A DNA stretch of 64,000 nucleotides from Aldehydirespirator sp965220485 (lineage in GTDB: Bacteria; Actinomycetota; Acidimicrobiia; Acidimicrobiales; Aldehydirespiratoraceae), in NCBI GenBank assembly GCA_965220485.1, contig OZ244832.1, positions 3,472,001 through 3,536,000 of the forward strand, in the 5' to 3' direction. Below the pieces are notes generated by a model. It ran no database searches. It saw only the letters and a list, made by a program, of their open reading frames with translations, and was not told the origin of the DNA. How positions within the stretch are numbered: the stretch's first letter is position 1; the number at the start of each line of letters is the position of its first letter. Below, one piece after another: positions 40,574 through 49,024 of the stretch. A program made the translations under genes and the position numbers.

Positions 40574-43500
40574 ATGGCCCGCCTACCGGAGCATGTGGTC
40601 TTCGACTTGGAGGCCAACGCCGACGGGCCGCATCCGTCCGAGCACGAGATCATCCAGATCGGGGCCGTGCTGGCATCCGAAGAAGGCGTGCTCGAAGAGT
40701 TCGAGACCCTGGTGAGGCCCCAGCGCAAACTCCCGGAGCAGATCACCAAGCTCACCGGGCTGGAGTACGGCGACCTCGAACACGCCGCGCCCCTTGAAGA
40801 TGCGCTGAGGAAGTTCTTCGAATGGGTTGACCACAGGCCGATGATCGCCCACAACGGGTTCGGTTACGACTTCATCGTCATCGACGCGGCAGCCGCCTCC
40901 CTCGGGCTGGCTGCAGCAGTCGGGCCGCGGCTCGACACCCTGGAGCTCGCCCACCTCGTGTACCCCCGCGCCGGCAGAGGCATGACCCGCGGCGTCGACG
41001 GCGGGCGCCCCCCGCCCGGCCGCAGCCTCGACGACCTCGCATCGCTGTTCGGCATCGAGGGCCGCGACAAGCACGATGCCCTCAACGACGCCCGGATCGC
41101 CCGACAAGTCATGTTGGGCCTCCTGGGTGAGCTGAACGCGCCAGCCCGGGCGCGCCCGCTGCAGCGATGGATCCTCGGTCGGGCTGGTCACCCGTGGGCC
41201 GATTTCGTCGACTCGCAGCACCATCCGGCCGCGCTCGAGAACGTCGTTCCCGAAGTTCCCATACCCGCTCCCATCGTCCCCACCGGGCGCTTCAACATCA
41301 AGGAGATCGTGGAGTCCTTCCGTGAGGGCGGATCGCTGATGACGCCCGGACGAACCCCGCGTCCGCAGCAGGCCCACATGGCCCATCTCGTGTCCAGTGC
41401 CTTGGGAACGCCCGACCAGCGCCAGATGATCGAGGCGCCCACCGGCACCGGCAAGACCCTCGCCTATCTGGTCCCCGCCATCGAGGCCGCCCGGGCGTCG
41501 GGCCAGGTGTCGGTGGTCGCGCCGCACTCCCGGGTTCTCCAGGATCAGATCCTGGAGACGCTCGAAGATCTGAAGTCAACGCTGCAGCCGTTCTCCGAGG
41601 TCGTCCTCAAGGGCCGCCAGAACTACATCAGCCTCAAGGCGCTGGAGGGGGAGCTCGGCTGGCTCGCCGACGACTCCGGTGAGGACCGGGCGGACCACGG
41701 CCACGCGATGGCGCTGGCGATCCTGAGCGGCTGGGTGGCGCAGACGCCCTCGGGCGACTGGGCCGACCTGCGCACCGCCGCGGTCGAAGGGCACCTCCGG
41801 GCGCTACGCCTGCTGCGGTGGAGGCTGCGTGTCGATGTCCAGCCCGGGCCGGCGCGGGGCCGCCTCGACGAGCTCGACTTCTACCGGCGGGCCCTCATGC
41901 GGCTTCGGACCGCCCATGTGGCTGTGCTCAACCACGCCCTCTTGTCTGGCGGCCCGGCATTCGAGGAGGGCGAGTTCAACCTGATCGTGGACGAGGCCCA
42001 CAACCTGGAGGACTCGGCCACGACAGCCTCCACCAGAGAGGTAAGCGTCGGCCAGATCGAGATGCTGTGCGACTCGCTGTGGGATCCGGCCACAGGCCGG
42101 GGACTGGCCGCCCGCATCGCGGCCGCGACCGGCTCGAACAGGCCCGACGACGAGATCGAGCGGGTCCGCGAGGCGGTCGCGGCGGTTCGGCTGGCAACCG
42201 TTCGCCTGTCCGAGCCGCTCATCGAGCATGTGCGAGACCGCACCGGCGTCACCCGCGAGCAGGCCGCCCGCTACGGCGTCTCGCATCGCATCGTCCGCGG
42301 CGTCGACCGGCGGCATCGGTCCTACCAGCGCGTGGAGGACGCGGGCAGAGCACTGCGGAGCGCTCTTCGAGAGGCCGCCGACGCCTTGGACGACATCGAC
42401 GTGCCACAGCAGCTAGAGGGCCGCTACCGCACCGATGCCATCGAGGACGAGAAGGCGCGGCTCGGAAGGGAGGCCCGCAACGCCGCCACGCTCATCGATG
42501 CTGTGCTGTGGGCCGAGGCCCAGCTCCGGCTGATTGATGACGACCTGGACGAGGACCTCGCCCGGTGGATCAACATCGCCGACGTGAGATTCGAGCCGAC
42601 CCCTGGCGGTTCGTCAGCCGACGGCGCACAGGACGGCGGCGACTCGAGCGAGGCGGGGGAGTGGCGCTGGTCCTTGCGGCGGGCGCCGCTGTCGGTGGCG
42701 GGGATACTGGCCGACCTGTGGGACCGCGCCAGCTCGGTGGTGCTGACCTCGGCCACGCTGCGAGCGGGAGACGACTTCGGCTACCTCGGCGGACGGCTCG
42801 GACTCCAAGGCGTCACGCCCAAGCTCATCGCCTCGCCCTACGACGACCTCGACCGCCGCCACCTCGTGTTGCTGACCGACTACCTGCCCGCGCCGCGAGG
42901 CCAGCTCACCGACCGATTCACCGAGGCCGCGGCGGCCGAGATCCCCCGGCTGTGCGCGGCCGCCGACGGCGGCGCCATGACGCTGATGACGGCCCGGGCT
43001 CGGCTCGAATACGTCAGGGACCACGCCCGGCCGGTCCTTGCCGTCGAGGGGATCGAACTGCTGGCCCAAGGCGACGGATCGTCCGCAGCTCTAGTTGATC
43101 GCATGAGGGCGGAGCCGTCGGCCTGCCTGCTGGGTCTTCGGACGTTCTGGGAGGGCGTCGACATTCCGGGTGAGGCTCTCCGGCTGTTGATGATCGAGAA
43201 GGTCCCGTTCGATCCGGTGGGCGATCCGATCGTCAGCGCACGCAAGGGCCTGCTCGAACTGCACGGCAAGGATCCGTTCGCCGACTACCTGGTGCCCCGC
43301 GCTGCCATCGCCTTCGCCCAGGGCGTGGGACGGCTGATCCGCACCCAATCCGACGTGGGCGTCACGATTGTGCTCGACAACCGGATGCGCCGGCCGCTGC
43401 CCTACGTCGACGTCATGCTGCGCGGTCTGGCCGGCCCGCCCGCCGACGGGCAGATCGAGCTAGCTGAGAAAGCCCAGCGGCACGCGCCGGACGCGATGGC

Positions 43501-44338
43501 AGCAGCGGGACCGACCGTCCGAGAGATCGACAAGCGCGAGGACGCCTACAAGGCCATTGCCGGCCATCTGGGCCTCGCGATGGACGACGACCGCCGGGAG
43601 CGGATCCGACGGCTCCCCGGCGTCGAGACTCTCTCACGGGCCGCCCTGGACGTCGGCAACCCCAACGCTCCGCTCGACGACGCCGAGATCGAGCGGCGGC
43701 TGGACATCGCCAAACGCTGGCTCGGGTTCGACGAATGGCGGCCCGGACAGCACGAGGTCATGCGCCGGTTCATGCGCGGCGAGGATGTGGTGGCGGTGCT
43801 GCCCACCGGCTCGGGCAAGTCGGTCACCTACCAGATTCCCGCGCTGGTGTCGCCCGGCGTGACGCTGGTGGTGTCGCCGCTCATCGCCCTGATGCGCGAC
43901 CAGGTCGACAACTTGCGGTCCAGGGGCGTCACGGAGGTGGCCGCCATCTACTCGGGAGTGGGTCAGGCTGAGCAGGAGGCCGTGCTCCGCAGCGCCGCCC
44001 AGGGGTATCTCAAGCTGTTGTACGTCAGCCCCGAGCGGCTCTGGTCGCCGATGTTCCGGGCCTGGCTGCAAGAGGTGGACGTCGCCCGGATCGCGGTGGA
44101 CGAGGCCCACTGCATCTCGTTGTGGGGGCACTCGTTCCGCCCCGAGTACGCCATGATCCCTCGGGCCGTCGCCGCGGTCGCCGAGGGCCACCTGCCAGTA
44201 GCCGCGGTCACGGCCACCGCCACCCCCGACGTGCTTGACGACGTAACCCGGCTGCTGGGCATTGGGCCCGTCGGCGGCTCGCGGCGCGACGGCCCGCCGG
44301 TGGCGGCGCATCGGGCGATCCGCCCGGCAGAGCGCTGA
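40574..44338 (+). CDS. Giant DnaQ exonuclease - DinG helicase - RecQ helicase fusion (first part)
   Basis: 1254 residues. Residues about 1-180 are a DEDDh 3'-5' exonuclease (VVFDLEANADGPHPSEHEII, MIAHNGFGYDFIVIDA, DKHDALNDARIARQV). About 250-960 form a DinG/XPD-like helicase: IEAPTGTGKTLAYLVPA, NLIVDEAHNLED, GLRTFWEGVDIPGEALRLLM, AFAQGVGRLIRT. From about 1040 a second helicase begins, the first RecA domain of RecQ: FDEWRPGQHEVMRRFMRGED, VAVLPTGSGKSVTYQIPALV, IAVDEAHCISLWGHSF, AAVTATATPDVLDDV. The frame ends in a linker at 44338, and the second RecA domain continues in the next frame at 44347. The combination implies one machine for unwinding and trimming DNA repair substrates. Confidence 0.85.
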   Translation: MARLPEHVVFDLEANADGPHPSEHEIIQIGAVLASEEGVLEEFETLVRPQRKLPEQITKLTGLEYGDLEHAAPLEDALRKFFEWVDHRPMIAHNGFGYDFIVIDAAAASLGLAAAVGPRLDTLELAHLVYPRAGRGMTRGVDGGRPPPGRSLDDLASLFGIEGRDKHDALNDARIARQVMLGLLGELNAPARARPLQRWILGRAGHPWADFVDSQHHPAALENVVPEVPIPAPIVPTGRFNIKEIVESFREGGSLMTPGRTPRPQQAHMAHLVSSALGTPDQRQMIEAPTGTGKTLAYLVPAIEAARASGQVSVVAPHSRVLQDQILETLEDLKSTLQPFSEVVLKGRQNYISLKALEGELGWLADDSGEDRADHGHAMALAILSGWVAQTPSGDWADLRTAAVEGHLRALRLLRWRLRVDVQPGPARGRLDELDFYRRALMRLRTAHVAVLNHALLSGGPAFEEGEFNLIVDEAHNLEDSATTASTREVSVGQIEMLCDSLWDPATGRGLAARIAAATGSNRPDDEIERVREAVAAVRLATVRLSEPLIEHVRDRTGVTREQAARYGVSHRIVRGVDRRHRSYQRVEDAGRALRSALREAADALDDIDVPQQLEGRYRTDAIEDEKARLGREARNAATLIDAVLWAEAQLRLIDDDLDEDLARWINIADVRFEPTPGGSSADGAQDGGDSSEAGEWRWSLRRAPLSVAGILADLWDRASSVVLTSATLRAGDDFGYLGGRLGLQGVTPKLIASPYDDLDRRHLVLLTDYLPAPRGQLTDRFTEAAAAEIPRLCAAADGGAMTLMTARARLEYVRDHARPVLAVEGIELLAQGDGSSAALVDRMRAEPSACLLGLRTFWEGVDIPGEALRLLMIEKVPFDPVGDPIVSARKGLLELHGKDPFADYLVPRAAIAFAQGVGRLIRTQSDVGVTIVLDNRMRRPLPYVDVMLRGLAGPPADGQIELAEKAQRHAPDAMAAAGPTVREIDKREDAYKAIAGHLGLAMDDDRRERIRRLPGVETLSRAALDVGNPNAPLDDAEIERRLDIAKRWLGFDEWRPGQHEVMRRFMRGEDVVAVLPTGSGKSVTYQIPALVSPGVTLVVSPLIALMRDQVDNLRSRGVTEVAAIYSGVGQAEQEAVLRSAAQGYLKLLYVSPERLWSPMFRAWLQEVDVARIAVDEAHCISLWGHSFRPEYAMIPRAVAAVAEGHLPVAAVTATATPDVLDDVTRLLGIGPVGGSRRDGPPVAAHRAIRPAER

Positions 44339-44346
44339 CCCGATCG

Positions 44347-45831
44347 GTGGACAGGCCCGAGATCCGCTACTACGTCGAGCGCTGCCAGAACCGCAAAGAC
44401 CGGGATCTGCGGGTGGTGCAGGTCGTGGAGGCCTTCCGCCGCCAGAGCGCCATCGTGTACGTGCCCACCCGAAACGACACGGCCCGGCTCTCAGGGCTGC
44501 TGCGCAGCTTCGGCCACCGCGTCCGACCCTACAGCGGGGCCATGGAGCTCGGAGAGCGCCAACACACCGAGGATGCCTTCCGCCACGGCGAGATCGACGT
44601 GGTGGTGGCCACCAAAGCGTTCGGCCTGGGCATCGACAAGCCCGACATTGCGCTGATCGTGCACCTTGAGATGCCGGCCTCCATCGAGGAGTACGTGCAG
44701 GAGACTGGGAGGGCCGCCCGCGGCGCCCGCGATGGTACCGGCCCCGCCAACGGCACGGCCGTGCTGCTCACCACGGGCCGCGACTGCCGCATCCACGACT
44801 ACTTCGTGCAGTCCTCCGCGCCCAGCATCGAAGCCGTGGAGGAGGCCTGGTCCGGGTTGCATGAGCAGATCAACTTCATCGATCCCGACGATCTCGCGGG
44901 GCGCCACGAGACCGAGGACGGCGAGCGCGACGAGTCGCCTGTCCTGGCCTTGCACTACTTGGAGCACGCCGGGTCGTTGCGCCGGCGCCAGGACTTCGTG
45001 CTGCGAGGCCGGATCGGGTCCGTGGACGCCACTGATCGCCGCCTGGAGGAGCTGCGGGTCCGCGATCCCGCGCTGGCTGGTCGCGCCGAGGAGGTCCTCC
45101 GGCTCGCGCATGAGGAGGAGGGCGAGTATCGCGGCCTCAAGTGGTCTCAGCGGCTGGGCTGGCGACCCGACGAGACCGAGACGACGGTGATCGAGCTGTT
45201 GCAACTCGGCATCTGCAGCTTCTCGGCCTGGAGGTTCGGGTGGGTGTTCGAGCGCGTCTCGGATACCGAGCCCGACTGGCGGCACCTGGAAGGGCTGATC
45301 GACGGACGCCGCGAGGCGGTGCGACAGCGGGCCGAGCAGGCCCGCGCCTTCGCCCGCGCCCGGCCCCCCTGCCGCCGGCGCGAGATGCTGCGGTACCTGG
45401 GAGAGCCCGACCCGCCCCAGGGCGATCCCCGGTCCTGCGGGGCCTGCGACGCCTGTACACCGACGCTGCGCCGGCCTTGGCACGGCTTGCAGATCGACGG
45501 GAAGGACGCGGCCGACGCGGTTCGCGAGGAGGCCGACGCCATTGCTCTCATCCTGATCGACGGTGCCGAGGGCGGTCGCTGGTCCAAGAGGAACATCGTG
45601 CGGACGCTGCTCGGCGCCTCGGGCGGCAAGTATCCCCTGCATCGCGTCCTTCGATCTCATGGCTGCTACGGCCGTCTGTCGCTGCTCGGCGAGCAGGAGG
45701 TCCAGAATCTGATCGACGAGCTGATTGCCGAGCACTGGGTGGAGGAGCACACGCCCGAAGGCCGCGACTACGCGAGCCTGCGCCTCACTCATGAGGGTCG
45801 CGCGACGCTGCGGGGCAGGTTCCCGAGGTAG
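44347..45831 (+). CDS. RecQ-like helicase second half (continuation after frameshift)
   Basis: 494 residues. It begins MDRPEIRYYVERCQNRKDRD and holds the second RecA domain of RecQ: QSAIVYVPTRNDTARLSGLL, VVVATKAFGLGIDKPDIAL, EEYVQETGRAARGARD. A zinc-ribbon-like DPRSCGACDACTP (about residues 363-375) and a C-terminal winged segment (KYPLHRVLRSHGCYGRLSLL) follow. It lacks Walker A, which sits at the end of the preceding gene. Reading upstream in this frame gives PAGGGASGDPPGRALTRSVD, a natural linker. The two genes are therefore one coding region broken by a one-base change in the GC-rich stretch at about 44270-44335. Confidence 0.8.
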   Translation: MDRPEIRYYVERCQNRKDRDLRVVQVVEAFRRQSAIVYVPTRNDTARLSGLLRSFGHRVRPYSGAMELGERQHTEDAFRHGEIDVVVATKAFGLGIDKPDIALIVHLEMPASIEEYVQETGRAARGARDGTGPANGTAVLLTTGRDCRIHDYFVQSSAPSIEAVEEAWSGLHEQINFIDPDDLAGRHETEDGERDESPVLALHYLEHAGSLRRRQDFVLRGRIGSVDATDRRLEELRVRDPALAGRAEEVLRLAHEEEGEYRGLKWSQRLGWRPDETETTVIELLQLGICSFSAWRFGWVFERVSDTEPDWRHLEGLIDGRREAVRQRAEQARAFARARPPCRRREMLRYLGEPDPPQGDPRSCGACDACTPTLRRPWHGLQIDGKDAADAVREEADAIALILIDGAEGGRWSKRNIVRTLLGASGGKYPLHRVLRSHGCYGRLSLLGEQEVQNLIDELIAEHWVEEHTPEGRDYASLRLTHEGRATLRGRFPR

Positions 45832-46032
45832 GTTCTTCGATTCCTTCTTGCGCGGGTCGCGGGTCAGGTCGCGCGACGCTGCGGGGCAGGTTCCCGAGGT
45901 AGGCCGGCGCGAGAGTGGATTAGGGTCTCATCAGCAATGCGGATGTAGAGACCCACGCGGCGCCGTCGTAGTCGGCGGGGGCGTCGTCGAGATTAGGGTC
46001 TCATCAGCAATGCGGATGTAGAGACCCACGCG
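45796..46032. repeat. Two nested tandem duplications between helicase genes
   Basis: A 37-bp sequence at 45796-45832, covering the end and stop codon of the RecQ gene, is repeated exactly at 45867-45903. A 42-bp sequence at 45918-45959 is repeated exactly at 45991-46032. Each 42-bp unit contains GGGTCTC and GAGACCC, 7-bp inverted repeats with an 18-base loop, so two identical hairpins precede the next gene. Confidence 0.85.
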
Positions 46033-46046
46033 ATTGTCTGGCTGCC

Positions 46047-47921
46047 ATGGCATTCCTATTGCCGGAGAACATTCCGAGCCGATCCGGCGTCCCCGACCGG
46101 CTGCGGCAGGTTGCCCGAGCGCTGAGGGATTTCACCTCCGAGGAGGTGACCGTGTGGCTGCGGGAGACGGCGGGTGGTTTCCCGTACTTGATCGTGCTCG
46201 ACCCGGCTGCCGGCATCGCGGTGATCGACGCTCCGTCGCTGTCGGCCGGCCGCCGTCGCCGCCGAGGCTTGGGCCGGGTCTTCGACTCGTTCGACATGAT
46301 CGGCGTCCCCGACGAGGTTGCCCGCAAGGCAAGCGAGCTGAGGCAGAGCGTCGACGCTGCCGCGGTCGCGCGGCTGCCCGTCAAGTGCGTCCTGGCTGTG
46401 CCTGACCACGACGAGGTCTCGCTGGCGCAACTCGGTCAACAGGAGCAGGGACTTCCGATCCTCACGAGGCCCGATCTCGCGGACGGTCGGCTTGAGAGCG
46501 CGCTGGGGCGCATCCTCGGAGGCGGCCGCCCGCGCCCGCTGCACGTTCACGAGGAGAAGCGGGCCCGGGCCGTCGTCAACCCCGAGATCGTCCTTCCGCG
46601 GTCGCGGGTCGAGAGCCTGCCTCTGTTCCAGGATCCCGAGATCCCGCCCGAGGACGTGATCCAGGTCATGGATCGGCAGCAGGAGCGCGTGGCCGAGCAT
46701 CTCGGTGCCGGCTACCGGGTGCTTAGGGGCGTCGCCGGGAGCGGCAAGACGCTCGTGCTCGCCCACCGCGCTCGATACCTGCACAAGCACTGGCCGAGCT
46801 TGCGGATCCTGGTGCTGTGCTTCAATCGGGTCCTGGCCAACGCGCTCAAGACGATGGTCAAGCCGGACGCAAGGCTGGAGGTCACCAATATCGACCGGCT
46901 GGCCTACGACCTGGCTGAACGAAGAGCCAGCCGCCCCGGATCCCCCTCGCCTGCCGCGGCCGGCACCGGACGGACGCGCCGCCGCGACGGGTCTGATTTC
47001 GACAGGCGCGTCCTTCAGGCGACGGAGGTCGCGCGGCGCCTGACCGGCTTGGAGCGCTTTGACGTGGTGCTCGTGGACGAGGCCCAAGACTTCGACCATC
47101 CCAGGCTCGACCTGGCCTACGCGATGCTCAAGCCAGATCGTCAGAGGCCGGATCCGGCCCGACCGGACCGCGACAACTTCGTGATGGCGTACGACGTGGC
47201 TCAGAACGTCTACCGCCGCGGCGGAGCGAGGTGGAACCCTCCCGGCGTCGATGGGCAGGGGCGACCCAGGACCGCCCGGGGCCGCAGCACCGTCTTCCGC
47301 AAGAACTACCGCAACACTCGGGAGATCCTCGAGTTCGCCATGAACTTCCTGGCCGGATCGCCGGACTGGGCTTCGGCCGCGGTCGATCTGGAGGACCCGG
47401 CCTCTCTCATTCCTCCGGAAGCGGCCAAGAGGTCAGGGCCGCAGCCTCGCCTGGCGGTATGCCGCGACCTGAGAGGGGAGGCTGAGAGCATCGCAACTCG
47501 GGTGGCGGAGATGCTCGATGGAGGCGTCGCCGTCCATGACATTGCCGTGCTGTACGGCTGCTCGGAGCTTCAGCAGGAGCTGCAGCAGGCGTTCTCGCGC
47601 CGAGGCCTGCCCTACTTCCATGTGCAAGAGAGGGGTTCCGGCGGCCGCCAGATCAACCGCGACAAGGCTGTCGGTGTCCGGGACAAGGTGCGGGCATCGA
47701 CCTTGACCGGCATCAAGGGTCTCGAGTTCAGCCGGGTGTTGGTGGGCGGCGCCAACCACGTCCAAGTTCACGATGTCGAGGAGGGCGACCAGTTCCAGGC
47801 GGCCAAGAGCCAGCTCTACGCGGCCATGACCCGGGCCATGGACGAGCTCGAGATCAACATGTCCGGCAACGGCGAGACCGGCGCAGCCCTGCGCGAGGCG
47901 GACCGCCTCGGTCGGACGTGA
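46047..47921 (+). CDS. UvrD/Rep-like superfamily 1 helicase
   Basis: 624 residues. An N-terminal domain of about 190 residues (SEEVTVWLRETAGGFPYLIV, GIAVIDAPSLSAG) resembles nuclease-related NERD-type modules without clear catalytic residues. The helicase core follows: VLRGVAGSGKTLVLAHRARY (Walker A, about residues 229-248), FDVVLVDEAQDFDHP (DEAQ box), FRKNYRNTREILEFAMNFL, and STLTGIKGLEFSRVLVGGAN with QLYAAMTRAMDELEINMSG at the end. It would move along DNA 3' to 5'. It comes 26 nt after a pair of hairpin repeats and follows the DinG-RecQ gene on the same strand, suggesting a DNA repair neighbourhood. Confidence 0.85.
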   Translation: MAFLLPENIPSRSGVPDRLRQVARALRDFTSEEVTVWLRETAGGFPYLIVLDPAAGIAVIDAPSLSAGRRRRRGLGRVFDSFDMIGVPDEVARKASELRQSVDAAAVARLPVKCVLAVPDHDEVSLAQLGQQEQGLPILTRPDLADGRLESALGRILGGGRPRPLHVHEEKRARAVVNPEIVLPRSRVESLPLFQDPEIPPEDVIQVMDRQQERVAEHLGAGYRVLRGVAGSGKTLVLAHRARYLHKHWPSLRILVLCFNRVLANALKTMVKPDARLEVTNIDRLAYDLAERRASRPGSPSPAAAGTGRTRRRDGSDFDRRVLQATEVARRLTGLERFDVVLVDEAQDFDHPRLDLAYAMLKPDRQRPDPARPDRDNFVMAYDVAQNVYRRGGARWNPPGVDGQGRPRTARGRSTVFRKNYRNTREILEFAMNFLAGSPDWASAAVDLEDPASLIPPEAAKRSGPQPRLAVCRDLRGEAESIATRVAEMLDGGVAVHDIAVLYGCSELQQELQQAFSRRGLPYFHVQERGSGGRQINRDKAVGVRDKVRASTLTGIKGLEFSRVLVGGANHVQVHDVEEGDQFQAAKSQLYAAMTRAMDELEINMSGNGETGAALREADRLGRT

Positions 47922-47960
47922 CCTGCGCTACGAGAGGGTGTCTGAGAGGACGCTCGCCGG

Positions 47961-48284
47961 TTGATCGGTGCTCGGGCCGCTCGTCCGGCGGCTAGGCGGC
48001 GCACCGTCGTCGGCGCGAGGCCGATCTGCCCGGCGGGGAGCGACCGATACGCTGCACATGCGACGAGAGGCGTCCATCCGAAGAAGGATGTGCGCAAGGC
48101 GATCACGAGGCTTCAGCAGGCGGGGTGGAAGATCATTCCGGCACCGGGCAGGTCGGCTCACACTTGGGGTAGTGCCTTCTGTCCCGAGGAGCGCTGTCGG
48201 GCGTGGATCAAGGGCACCCCGCGCAATGAGGGCGACCACGCCAAAGAGCTCCTGCGGGTACTGGCGAGGTGTCCTCATGGCTAG
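47961..48284 (+). CDS. HicA-like small protein (toxin candidate), start uncertain
   Basis: The recognisable part is the last 70 codons: VHPKKDVRKAITRLQQAGWK, IIPAPGRSAHTWGSAFCPEE, WIKGTPRNEGDHAKELLRVL. This follows a HicA-like pattern (KDV..AI..L...GW......G.SH.WG......C......W.TPRN...HA..I), a dsRNA-binding fold where the His of G-S-x-H-x-W is catalytic in HicA RNases. A TTG at 47961 gives 107 residues; no good ATG lies closer to the domain in this frame. It is followed after 24 bp by a gene of the expected antitoxin size. Confidence 0.6.
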   Translation: MIGARAARPAARRRTVVGARPICPAGSDRYAAHATRGVHPKKDVRKAITRLQQAGWKIIPAPGRSAHTWGSAFCPEERCRAWIKGTPRNEGDHAKELLRVLARCPHG

Positions 48285-48308
48285 GGACCGAGCAGTAGGA
48301 TCACGGTC

Positions 48309-48704
48309 ATGAGGCATCCAGCCACCGAGAGCACTCCCGAGACGGCACCCAGCGTCCACCAGTTCGTGCTGGTGCTCTGCGCGGGAGTCGAACTCGACGA
48401 TGCCGACCATGACGCACTCCACGAAGCGGGCTGTGACGACGCGGTACTGGGACGCGTCGATGACACGTACTACTTGGACTTCGACCGCGAAGCGACGTCG
48501 AAAGTCGAAGCGGTCCTGTCGGCCATCGAGGACATCGAGTCAGTGCTGGGAGCAGGCGCGTGTCGTCTTCAGCCTGGAGTCGGCGACCGCTGCGCCGAGG
48601 CCGTCAACGCCTCGTTGGAGCTGCGCAAGGCTGCTTCGCGCCTCAGACACGACGATATCGAGCGGGTCATGCGCTACGTGGGCGCGGCTACGGAGGCCCC
48701 CTGA
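48309..48704 (+). CDS. Putative partner (antitoxin-like) of the HicA-like protein
   Basis: 131 residues from the ATG at 48309. The core VHQFVLVLCAGVELDDADHD, ALHEAGCDDAVLGRVDDTYY, LDFDREATSKVEAVLSAIED resembles a family repeatedly seen next to HicA-like genes: F.L.L.G.........D.L.EAGCDDA......G...LDFDREA.S...A..SAI.DVE. The C-terminus has a helical part that could bind DNA (LRHDDIERVMRYVGA). The pair likely forms a toxin-antitoxin unit; which member is toxic is not proven. Confidence 0.5.
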   Translation: MRHPATESTPETAPSVHQFVLVLCAGVELDDADHDALHEAGCDDAVLGRVDDTYYLDFDREATSKVEAVLSAIEDIESVLGAGACRLQPGVGDRCAEAVNASLELRKAASRLRHDDIERVMRYVGAATEAP

Positions 48705-48911
48705 CGCTGTCAGCTTGCTTGTCTTTGGACAACTGTCAGCCGCTGCGCTCGGGCCTTGCGAACCCGACCGGTCCGCGGTCTGACAGGTTCAGGGTCTCGC
48801 ACAGCAGCGGGTACTCGTCGATGCCCCTGATCCACTGGCGGGCTGCGCTGAGAGCGAAGTCGAGCCGTCCTTGGTCGTGTTATATTCTGTTTGGTTTGTT
48901 ATATAGCGACT

Positions 48912-49024
48912 GCTAGTGCGGTGTCCACAAACGTTTGCGCGGGTCGGTTGTTCTCGTTTGGCCTGTGATTACAGCGGTCACGGGCAAGCTCAAACCTACA
49001 AGCGTTTGTGGACACCGCACTAGC
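48912..49024. mobile_element. 113-bp MITE-like element with 22-bp perfect terminal inverted repeats
   Basis: GCTAGTGCGGTGTCCACAAA plus CG (48912-48933) is perfectly complementary to CGTTTGTGGACACCGCACTA plus GC (49003-49024). The interior of 69 bp is not coding. The stop codon of the PQQ gene (49020-49022) lies inside the right repeat. It could alternatively serve as a large bidirectional terminator between convergent genes. No gene is seen in 48705-48911. Confidence 0.6.

Noticed and set aside
44491..45792. 433-codon minus-strand frame
   Set aside because: Opposite the RecQ second half with its helicase motifs and zinc-ribbon Cys.
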